Positions 57,203 to 64,000 of a stretch of 64,000 nt of DNA are shown piece by piece. The notes under the pieces were generated by a model that was not told where the DNA came from, searched no databases, and was given only the letters and a program-made list of their open reading frames with translations. Every line of letters begins with the position of its first letter. Position 1 is the first letter of the stretch. The position numbers and the translations under genes were made by a program. Source of the stretch: Formosa sp030427735 (lineage in GTDB: Bacteria > Bacteroidota > Bacteroidia > Flavobacteriales > Flavobacteriaceae); assembly GCF_051200825.1 (NCBI RefSeq), contig NZ_CP195158.1, forward strand, positions 1-64,000, written 5' to 3'.

Positions 57203-58131
57203 TTTTCTGAAATTAAGTCATGCAATTTAAGCCATTGCTCACATAAGCTTTGCCAATACAACTGCGTTTCGGGTTTGCTTAGTCCAAAACCATGTCCGCC
57301 TTGTTCAAAAATATGCAGTGCTGCCGGCACTTTGTTTTGGCGCAATGCGGCATAATATTCCAAGCTGTTTTCTACAGGTACGGCACCATCATCTGTAGCA
57401 TGAATTAAAAACGTAGGTGGGGTAGCAGCGTTTACTTGTAGGGCATTGGAGTAATTTTTTATGAGGTCTTCGGTAGGTGTTTCGCCCAATAAATTACGTC
57501 GCGATCCTTCGTGTGTAACGCCTAGTTTCATAGAGATTACTGGATAAATTAATATCGAGAAATCTGGCTTTGCAGAAACCGAATCGTGTTTGTAGACTTC
57601 TTGATTGTAGTGAGTAGATACGGTTGAAGCTAAATGTCCGCCTGCCGAAAACCCTAAAACACCAATTTTAGCTGGGTCTAATTTATAGTCTTTGGCATGG
57701 CGTCTTACATAGCGTATTGCTTCTTGTGCGTCCTGCAATGGGCCAATGGTTTTATTGGTCATTATAGCATCATTAGGAAGGCGGTATTTTAATACAAATG
57801 CGGTAATGCCTAAATCGCTTAACCAAGCTCCAACCTTTGCACCTTCTTTATTCATAGATAAATGATGATATCCACCACCAGGGTAAATAACTACGGCTGT
57901 GCCATTTTCTTTTTTTGCTTTTGGCGTAAACACAGTTAAAGTGGGTGTTACTACTTGCGACGTGCTTGTAAGCGTCTTTCCATCAAATACTGGTTGCTCT
58001 TGGTAATTGGAGTTTGAAATACTATTTGGTATATCCGATTTCCAAAGCGGTATGGTTTCTACGTTTTGACTGAAAACAGATGTCATCATACTTAAATATA
58101 AAATACTAAAAAGAGAACGTTTTAATGGCAT
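57199..58131 (-). CDS. Secreted alpha/beta-hydrolase esterase (CE7/CE10-like)
   Basis: 310 aa. Signal peptide ending VFSQ, then an alpha/beta-hydrolase: YPGGGYHHLSMNKEG (oxyanion loop), GFSAGGHLAS (Ser nucleophile), HATDDGAVP (Asp) and EQGGHGFGL (His), a full catalytic triad. It resembles bacterial acetylxylan/pectin acetyl esterases or feruloyl esterases. Three bases after the CE12 gene in the same direction, hence part of the pectin operon; probably removes acetyl or other esters from pectin. Confidence 0.85.
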   Translation of the reverse strand: MPLKRSLFSILYLSMMTSVFSQNVETIPLWKSDIPNSISNSNYQEQPVFDGKTLTSTSQVVTPTLTVFTPKAKKENGTAVVIYPGGGYHHLSMNKEGAKVGAWLSDLGITAFVLKYRLPNDAIMTNKTIGPLQDAQEAIRYVRRHAKDYKLDPAKIGVLGFSAGGHLASTVSTHYNQEVYKHDSVSAKPDFSILIYPVISMKLGVTHEGSRRNLLGETPTEDLIKNYSNALQVNAATPPTFLIHATDDGAVPVENSLEYYAALRQNKVPAALHIFEQGGHGFGLSKPETQLYWQSLCEQWLKLHDLISEN

Positions 58132-58134
58132 AAT

Positions 58135-58911
58135 CTAATTGGTTTTTAAGTAAATAGCAAGTTCTGGAATCTGCTGTTGTATTGCGCTAATGACTAATTT
58201 ACTTACCTCGGTAGCACCTTTAAACGATAAATGGGTGTCGTCTGCCTTTCCATCGGGATAATAAGGGTTTTCTCCTGTCTTAAAATGAAGATGAAGGTTT
58301 GCTGAAGCTTCGGGGCCATAAGCTATTTCCATCTTTTCGGTAAGCCATTGTAAGTCAATAAACGGTACATTTAAATCTTTAGCGACCATTCTGGTAACTA
58401 ACGGATAGGCTCCGTGGGTATCTTCTAAAACTCCATATTCATTAAACTTACGTCTTACAATAGATGATAATAAAACAGGAATGCCTTGTTTGGCTCGCGT
58501 GTCTTTTACATAACGCTCTAAATTATAGCGGTACTGGGTATACGGATTGGTGTAACGTGTGGAGTCTTTAATTTTTTGATCGTTATGCCCAAACTGAATA
58601 AACACATAATCGCTTGGTTTTATACTGTTGTATACGCTATCCCAACGCCCTTCACTTATAAAACTTCTAGAGCTTCGGCCGTTTACAGCATGGTTTTCTA
58701 CAGTGGCATTTGCGTTAAAATAGTTGGCAAATACTTGACCCCATCCAAATTCCGGATTCGTTTCAGGGTTTTTCTTGTTGGCCATGGTCGAATCGCCAAT
58801 CATAAAAATAGTAATGGGCTTGCTTTGTATGTTTTTAAAGGCGCCTATGCTTATACATATTAGCGCAACACAAGCAATTTTAAATAGTTTTGAAGATGTT
58901 ATTGTAGCCAT
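58135..58911 (-). CDS. Rhamnogalacturonan acetylesterase (CE12)
   Basis: 258 aa, GDSL/SGNH fold. Start with a hydrophobic signal segment (about 8-24). Block I is MIGDSTMAN (catalytic Ser), block III is IQFGHNDQK, block V is DDTHLSFKG (Asp and His). Family members remove acetyl groups from the galacturonic acid of rhamnogalacturonan I. Its start overlaps the PL10-CE8 stop by 13 bases, so it is in the same operon. Likely periplasmic or surface. Confidence 0.9.
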   Translation of the reverse strand: MATITSSKLFKIACVALICISIGAFKNIQSKPITIFMIGDSTMANKKNPETNPEFGWGQVFANYFNANATVENHAVNGRSSRSFISEGRWDSVYNSIKPSDYVFIQFGHNDQKIKDSTRYTNPYTQYRYNLERYVKDTRAKQGIPVLLSSIVRRKFNEYGVLEDTHGAYPLVTRMVAKDLNVPFIDLQWLTEKMEIAYGPEASANLHLHFKTGENPYYPDGKADDTHLSFKGATEVSKLVISAIQQQIPELAIYLKTN

Positions 58912-60887
58912 TCTGTTTCAGCGTTAATTCCTAATATATTTTTTGTGGTATATGTTTTCGCCTCTTTTTTACTTAACTGATGTGACCAAGGCACTCGATT
59001 TTTGGTGTTTGCTCCAGCACCAGTATTATTGTATTCGGCATAAAAGCTTGAAGTTTCTGCTTCTTTTTTGTTCCAGTTGTGCCAGCCTTCAGCTTTAATA
59101 TGTTTCCCTAAATTGCAATTAATAAATACGGTTTTAGCATAGTAACGCCAAGGTCTTCCCAGATATACTTGGTTTGCTTCTTTTGTAGCGGTGAGTGTGC
59201 AATTTTTAAAGACAAATCCGAACGCTGTGTGTTTTTCGGTAGAGGCTGCTGTAATGTAAGAATTGCTTTTGCTATTAATTTCGCAATCGGTAAATAAGGC
59301 TGTTGCATTTCCGAAAATAAAATCGGTTGTACCTGTAATAAAGCAATTTTTAAACCATTGTTTGTGGTTTTCGCCAGTTAGGTAAACTGTGTCTTGATTG
59401 CCTAAAATAGTACAATTTTCAATCAGACAGGCATTGGCATTTATACTAAGCGCAATGGCTTGCCCAACAGGTCCTGCTGTATTTTGTATAGTTAAGTTTT
59501 TAAGTTGTGTGTAATGACCTTCAATTAAAACGGTTGAGGTGTGAAACGTGCTGTTTCTGCCTAGATTTATGCTTTTAAAGTAATCGTTAAAACTGATAAT
59601 GGTTTCGTTTTTATCTTCGCCTATAAGCGTGATTTTAGGGTTCCATTCGTATACATGAACCTTTTCGATATAGGTTCCTTTTTTTATGAAAATAGTAATG
59701 CGGTCGTAAGGGAACGATTTGCTGTTGTTTATGGCATCTTGAATATTTGTATAATCGCCACTGCCGTCTTGAGCTACGGTGACTTTATAACTGTCTTTAG
59801 GTGTTGGTTTTAATGAAGCTTTCCATTTAGGGTATACTTTTAAAACTTTATTAGGTTGTGTGTTGTACCAGGCGTAGCCTACGCGACGTTCTCGGCTAAT
59901 ATCCATAATCGATGCTTTTTTTATACCATCGCGATCGCAAAAGAACGGGGTGTTATTTTCTAAATCCATGAAACGTGCCCAAAGCGGTTCTGCATTTGGA
60001 TCTTCAATGTAACGTTTTTCTTTTTCGCCATCAGCAGTCATGTAGCGCTCTTCTTTTAGTCCTGTGATTTTTGTTTTTTCTAACCAGGTTGCAGCTGCTT
60101 CTACAGCGCGTTTAACCTCGTCTGAAGGGTGCTCAATGTTCATTAATAACAAAACGATTTGTGCAGTATCTACTCCGCCTAGCGATGGTAGCTCGTAAGC
60201 TCTGGCTTTTGCTGGTAGAAAGGTGGTTTCGTCGTGCTGGGCACACCAACCCGTTAAAATACCGTTTTGTTTGTATTGCGTTTTTAAAATGCACGAAATG
60301 CCTTTATTGAATGCCGTTTGTGTTTTTTCTAAAGTGATTTCGTCTACTGGTATACCTAGTGTTTTAGAGCCAGTATTAATGTCTTGTAAAATAGACATGA
60401 CATTAATCATTCCGCCATCGTTATATGTAATATGGGTGTAATAGCCCTTGCGTAATGGGTAGTATTGTGGCCATCCGCCGTTTGGATATTGTGCTTCTAA
60501 CAGATAATTTAAACCCTTTAAAAAGCCTGTTTTATAGATTTCATTTTTAGTGTGTTTATAGACTTTAGACAGATAAACCATTTCCAGATATGTTGCACCA
60601 TTGTCGATAGTACAGCGGTTTGAATCGGATTTTGAAGCCTGTAGTTTTTGTTTTTCCGAATCAGATAGCGGGTTTTGCATCTGAATGTTTTTTTCCCAAC
60701 CTCCATTATCTTTTTGATATAATAACACTTGTTCTGCAATGTCTTGGGCTTCAGTAGTGCCATACCAGCTATCGTCCATTTTTAGCACAACATCTTTCCA
60801 AGAATGGTCTAAAACTTGTGCATGTGTGTGAAGTCCTGTTGCTGTTAGAACGAATAAAAAGATAAGGGTTTGTTTTAAAAATGTCAT
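58899..60887 (-). CDS. Pectate lyase (PL10) - pectin methylesterase (CE8) fusion
   Basis: 662 aa. Signal peptide ending THAQ. Residues about 25-345 are PL10 (NGGWEKNIQM, ATYLEMVYLSKVY, YPNGGWPQYYPLR, TYNDGGMINVM). Residues about 370-655 are pectinesterase CE8: VAQDGSGDYTNIQDAIN, GQAIALSINA, NQDTVYLTG, GTTDFIFGNA with the catalytic Asps, and LGRPWRYYAKTVF. Together these remove methyl esters and cut the resulting polygalacturonate by beta-elimination. Having both on one chain is sensible because PL10 needs de-esterified substrate. In an operon with CE12 and GH105. Confidence 0.93.
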   Translation of the reverse strand: MTFLKQTLIFLFVLTATGLHTHAQVLDHSWKDVVLKMDDSWYGTTEAQDIAEQVLLYQKDNGGWEKNIQMQNPLSDSEKQKLQASKSDSNRCTIDNGATYLEMVYLSKVYKHTKNEIYKTGFLKGLNYLLEAQYPNGGWPQYYPLRKGYYTHITYNDGGMINVMSILQDINTGSKTLGIPVDEITLEKTQTAFNKGISCILKTQYKQNGILTGWCAQHDETTFLPAKARAYELPSLGGVDTAQIVLLLMNIEHPSDEVKRAVEAAATWLEKTKITGLKEERYMTADGEKEKRYIEDPNAEPLWARFMDLENNTPFFCDRDGIKKASIMDISRERRVGYAWYNTQPNKVLKVYPKWKASLKPTPKDSYKVTVAQDGSGDYTNIQDAINNSKSFPYDRITIFIKKGTYIEKVHVYEWNPKITLIGEDKNETIISFNDYFKSINLGRNSTFHTSTVLIEGHYTQLKNLTIQNTAGPVGQAIALSINANACLIENCTILGNQDTVYLTGENHKQWFKNCFITGTTDFIFGNATALFTDCEINSKSNSYITAASTEKHTAFGFVFKNCTLTATKEANQVYLGRPWRYYAKTVFINCNLGKHIKAEGWHNWNKKEAETSSFYAEYNNTGAGANTKNRVPWSHQLSKKEAKTYTTKNILGINAETEWLQ

Positions 60888-60992
60888 AGAAAGTCTGTTG
60901 GAAATACCCTAGCATCGAGATGTGATGACGTTTATGTTCTATCTCGAAAGGAGGTACTAAAATGAAAATAATAGAGTATAGTATTATGGTAT

Positions 60993-61029
60993 AAAATGGG
61001 GTAGGTATTAATTACCAAAACCCCATTTT
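60993..61029 (-). terminator. Terminator of GH105 gene
   Basis: Stem AAAATGGGG / CCCCATTTT with the inner half-palindrome GGTATTAATTACC, 20 bases after the stop of the gene ending at 61049. Confidence 0.8.
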
Positions 61030-61048
61030 ACGTGATATATAACACTAC

Positions 61049-62278
61049 CTATTTATCTAATTCTACAGCGCCTAAAATAAATGGCCCTACACCTTTAGGA
61101 TCGTTATCTTTTTTTCTTTCGTTTACATAGTATTCAAAAGATCCATCGCGGTAAGGGTTGCCGCCCAGTCCTGCAACTTGGCAAACTTGTGTTAAGGTTA
61201 GTTCGCCATTAGGAGCTACAGTAATTAAATCTCGGGTCATGCCATTAAATCCTTTTTCGGCAACAGCTTTATATTGCGCTGGTAAATAACCTTGGTTAAC
61301 ACCTTTGGCTAAAGCGTAAACAAACATTGCGGTTCCCGAAGCTTCTAAATAATTGCCTTCTTTGTCTCCCATATTAGTAACCTGGTACCACAGCCCAGAG
61401 TCGTCTTGATATTTTGTTAAGGCTTCGGCCAGACTGTTTAAATAGCTAACAAGTTCTGCTTGTTTAGGATGATCTTTAGGGAAATAATCTAAAACATCTA
61501 CAAGGGCCATCGCATACCAACCTAAAGAACGCGACCAGAAATTAGGCGATGTTCCTGTTTCTTTATTGGCCCAATCCATGGCTTTGCTTTCATCCCAACC
61601 GTGATATAGTAAACCTGTCTCCTTATCGTAAGCGTGTTTTTGAATGAGTTCGAATTGCTTGGCAATATCATCTAAATGCTTACCGTCTTGAAACGTGGTG
61701 GTGTAGGCAGCATAAAAGGGAGCGCCCATGTATAAACCATCTAGCCACATTTGGTTAGGGTATATTTTTTTGTGCCAAAATCCGCCGCTAGGAGTACGTG
61801 GTTGTTCTTCTAATTGTTTGTTTAAAGTTTGCATGGCTGTTAAATACTTTTCGTCTTTAGAGACTTCGTATAAATTGAAAAGAATTTTACCAGCTTCAAT
61901 CATATCGATATTGTATTTAGACATCTCGTAGGTTGCTATCGCTCCTGTGCTGTCTATAAGCTTATCGGCATAGGCTTTTACATAATCGTAATATTTTTGA
62001 TCGTTTGTTTTTTTGTAAAGCGATTCAAAACCAGTTAACACCAATCCGTGTACATAATCCCATTTGGCTACAGTTCTATCGTCAATCATATACGATTCTG
62101 GACTGCGGTGCATTTCAGATAATGCCATGCGTTCAGACCATTTTAAATCTTTAGGTACTACTAAGGTTTCTGTTGGAGTTTCTGGAGTTTGTTCGGTTGC
62201 AGTTGTGTCTTTTTTAGCGTCTTTACAGCTTGCAAAGGCAAGGCCTAAAGTAAAAAGATAAACTAGTGGTTTTTTCAT
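61049..62278 (-). CDS. GH105 unsaturated rhamnogalacturonyl hydrolase, lipoprotein
   Basis: 409 aa, lipobox FASC (Cys18). GH105 marks: ERMALSEMHRSPESYM, KWDYVHGLVLTGFESLY, YPNQMWLDGLYMGAPFYA (Asp of the MWLDGLYM motif is the catalytic one by analogy with YteR), GWDESKAMDWANKETGTSPNFWSRSLGWYAMALVDVL. It opens the unsaturated uronic acid left by pectate or rhamnogalacturonan lyases. It follows the DUF4861 gene by four bases and is followed by its own terminator, so the downstream genes may have a separate promoter. Confidence 0.92.
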   Translation of the reverse strand: MKKPLVYLFTLGLAFASCKDAKKDTTATEQTPETPTETLVVPKDLKWSERMALSEMHRSPESYMIDDRTVAKWDYVHGLVLTGFESLYKKTNDQKYYDYVKAYADKLIDSTGAIATYEMSKYNIDMIEAGKILFNLYEVSKDEKYLTAMQTLNKQLEEQPRTPSGGFWHKKIYPNQMWLDGLYMGAPFYAAYTTTFQDGKHLDDIAKQFELIQKHAYDKETGLLYHGWDESKAMDWANKETGTSPNFWSRSLGWYAMALVDVLDYFPKDHPKQAELVSYLNSLAEALTKYQDDSGLWYQVTNMGDKEGNYLEASGTAMFVYALAKGVNQGYLPAQYKAVAEKGFNGMTRDLITVAPNGELTLTQVCQVAGLGGNPYRDGSFEYYVNERKKDNDPKGVGPFILGAVELDK

Positions 62279-62282
62279 AATA

Positions 62283-63308
62283 TTATAAAGAATTATTGTT
62301 GTTTAATTGGGTTAACGTATCGTTTAGATAACTTAAGAAATCGGCTTTATTGGTAATGCCATTTTTTTCTTTTTCCCAAGCACCTAAAAAGTAAAATGAA
62401 ATTGGGGCAGTATTTGGTTTAAAAATAACTAAATGGTCGTCGGTGCCCGTTTTAACTTCTGCGGCGGTATCGACTTTGTAAAATAACGCCATTCCTAATT
62501 GGTCTGGCACCAAGGTTTGTTCGCCGTAAGTAGCGATATAGGCCCAGCCTCCATCTTGGTTTTCGCTTTTTATTAAGCCTACCTTATGGTCTACAATACC
62601 TGTACAAATACCTTCTATAGCTTCAGAGGCTTGTATGGTATGTTTGGTAATTCTGGAGTCTGGTTTTATGCTTAGTGTCGAGGCTAAATCGATGCGCTTT
62701 CCAGCGGTTTCCCAACCTTTGTAATTTACAAAAACTGTTGATGCTTCTGGCGTATTTTCTACACGGGCTGTGGTTTCTTCTACAGTGTTAAAATGTAACA
62801 CTTCGTTGTTTACGTAGCGGCCAATAGAACCGATACCCATAGATTTTCCGGCTTTAAGAATATCCATACCCCAATCGCTCATTTCGTGATAAGAATCGAA
62901 ACCATCTTGTCCTACATGCGATAATTCTAGAGTGTCTGTAATTTTACCGAAAATATCGATAGCATTACGCCAGTCTAAATACAGGCGGTAACCTACTTTG
63001 TTGCTTTCCCAGCCTGGCCCTTCGTAACGAATATACCACGAATGGTCGGTGTGTTCTTTAGGGACTGTAATTTCCGAAACGTTTTTAAAGCCTGTATTGT
63101 TAGCGTATTCTTTATGGCCTCTAGAACCGTCTACCCATTCGCCGCCTTGGGCAATGGAAATTTCGGCATAGGTTTTTGGTGTTGTAACAACCTTTTCTAC
63201 AGGTGTTTCTGCAACAGGTGTAGCGGCAGTGTCTTCGGTTTTAGTATTGTTTTTACAAGCGGTGAGTACGGCAAGCGATACTATAGGTATTAAGTGAAAA
63301 GTTTTCAT
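62283..63308 (-). CDS. DUF4861 lipoprotein
   Basis: 341 aa, lipobox LTAC (Cys18). DUF4861 marks: SIAQGGEWVDGSRGHKEYANN, YIRYEGPGWESNKVGYRLYLDWRNAIDIFGK, LSHVGQDGFDSYHEMSDWGMDILKAGKSMGIGSIG. This domain is repeatedly found in uronate-containing polysaccharide loci; its reaction is unproven. It lies directly between the esterase and GH105 with gaps of six and four bases, so it acts in the same pathway. Confidence 0.88.
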   Translation of the reverse strand: MKTFHLIPIVSLAVLTACKNNTKTEDTAATPVAETPVEKVVTTPKTYAEISIAQGGEWVDGSRGHKEYANNTGFKNVSEITVPKEHTDHSWYIRYEGPGWESNKVGYRLYLDWRNAIDIFGKITDTLELSHVGQDGFDSYHEMSDWGMDILKAGKSMGIGSIGRYVNNEVLHFNTVEETTARVENTPEASTVFVNYKGWETAGKRIDLASTLSIKPDSRITKHTIQASEAIEGICTGIVDHKVGLIKSENQDGGWAYIATYGEQTLVPDQLGMALFYKVDTAAEVKTGTDDHLVIFKPNTAPISFYFLGAWEKEKNGITNKADFLSYLNDTLTQLNNNNSL

Positions 63309-63314
63309 AAAGCA

Positions 63315-64000
63315 TTATGATTTTAAAAAAATGAAATTTAAGAAATTTATGATGGAATCTGAAACGTTATCAAACCATGGATTAAACAACCAAAAGGTAT
63401 GAGGCGCATCGTGAACGGGTGAAATTTGATAGTAAATATTATGCTCTTTTAAAATGGTAATCATCTCGTCGCGACCTGCCTGAAAGCGTTTGAAGTCGCT
63501 TGGTATAAATAAAGTTGGCGGACAATTTTTGTCGACATGAGTTAAGGCCGAAGCTTGTTTCCATAATTCGGGGTTGTTTGCTTCGGTAGCACCTAACCAG
63601 CTTGCCGCAAGAGTGCCTTCTTCAGACTTTGGATGACTAAACGCTAATATACCATCTATATTTATTAAGGCCTGAAGGGCCATTGGCTGGTCGAGATATA
63701 GTTTAGACTGGCCGGTTGTAGCTGCTAATGAGGCTACTTGGGCGCCAGACGAACTCCCTAAAACAGCTATTTTGTTAACATCTATACGATAGTTTGAAGC
63801 GTTTTGCTTTATAAATGATAAGGCGTTAAAAACGTCTAAAACCGCTTTTGGATATTGGTGTTCTGGTGCTAATCTGTAATTGATTGAAAAACAACTAAAA
63901 CCATGAGCTGCTATTGTTGTGGCTAATGGGTTTAAGAGTTCTTTAGTTCCAGATTTCCAAGCACCACCATGAACCAGTATTACGGCCGGATTTTTAGTGC
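63315..64000 (-). CDS. Alpha/beta hydrolase (BD-FAE/HSL-like), 5' end outside window
   Basis: The frame continues from 63683, where an internal ATG occurs, to the window edge without a stop, so the real start is outside. HGGAW (oxyanion motif), YRLAPEHQYP, GSSSGAQVA (Ser nucleophile), and HDAPHTFWLF (His) support an esterase of the BD-FAE/hormone-sensitive lipase type. It precedes DUF4861 by six bases, forming part of the pectin operon; likely removes acyl or feruloyl groups. Confidence 0.85.
   Translation of the reverse strand, partial: TKNPAVILVHGGAWKSGTKELLNPLATTIAAHGFSCFSINYRLAPEHQYPKAVLDVFNALSFIKQNASNYRIDVNKIAVLGSSSGAQVASLAATTGQSKLYLDQPMALQALINIDGILAFSHPKSEEGTLAASWLGATEANNPELWKQASALTHVDKNCPPTLFIPSDFKRFQAGRDEMITILKEHNIYYQISPVHDAPHTFWLFNPWFDNVSDSIINFLNFIFLKS

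Noticed and set aside
57199..64000. A full SusC/SusD-type utilisation locus
   Set aside because: The enzymes are present but no SusC/SusD pair lies inside the window; it may be beyond the right edge.

Overview
The window looks like part of a marine Flavobacteriaceae (Bacteroidota) chromosome. The evidence is several proteins with type 9 secretion system (T9SS) C-terminal sorting domains, PorP/SprF-like partners, a TPR-AraC hybrid regulator, a FecI/FecR-type sigma/anti-sigma pair, lipoproteins with Bacteroidota-style lipoboxes, promoters of the TAnnTTTG type, and a polysaccharide-degradation operon. No tRNA, rRNA, CRISPR array, transposase or phage gene was seen, and there is no SusC/SusD pair inside the window.

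Region 1 (1-24020, all minus strand) is a secreted-adhesin region. Two modules stand in tandem. Each has a giant multi-domain surface protein of about 2420 aa with a type B T9SS sorting domain, then a PorP/SprF-like outer-membrane protein, then an OmpA-family protein with the domain order TPR, beta-propeller, carboxypeptidase-regulatory domain, OmpA. From 1 to about 4682 and from 13881 to about 18562 the two modules are almost identical. The N-terminal three quarters of the adhesins have diverged. The identical part is also much richer in G+C. A third type B protein of 1095 aa with four tandem Ig-like repeats lies between the modules.

Region 2 (24164-30165) holds a TPR membrane protein overlapping a TPR-transmembrane-AraC regulator, and a 996-aa secreted protein with a type A T9SS signal. 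The two giant adhesins and the 996-aa protein share an upstream motif that may make them co-regulated. Region 3 (30623-34524) is mixed: a methyltransferase, a secreted esterase, an ECF sigma factor with a strikingly short anti-sigma-like partner, and small hypothetical genes.

Region 4 (34581-46300, minus) is a set of five DUF1254/DUF1214 lipoproteins with one arylsulfatase, a DUF502 membrane protein and an outer-membrane protein. Families of palindromic repeats lie in its intergenic gaps, and one set encloses a small GIY-YIG nuclease gene. This arrangement, a REP-like element with its own candidate nuclease and shortened copies lacking it, is the most unusual thing in the window. Region 5 (46492-48061, plus) is a MarR regulator with a double operator, a small membrane protein and a divergent DapB-family enzyme.

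Region 6 (48096-56432, minus) has a DUF3604 / peptidyl-prolyl isomerase / HupE operon, a second arylsulfatase interrupted by one in-frame TAG, and a cation:proton antiporter. Region 7 (56816-64000) has a VOC protein and then a minus-strand pectin/rhamnogalacturonan operon: alpha/beta hydrolase, DUF4861 protein, GH105, PL10-CE8 fusion, CE12 acetylesterase and another esterase. Together these would demethylate, cleave and deacetylate pectin and open the unsaturated oligomers.
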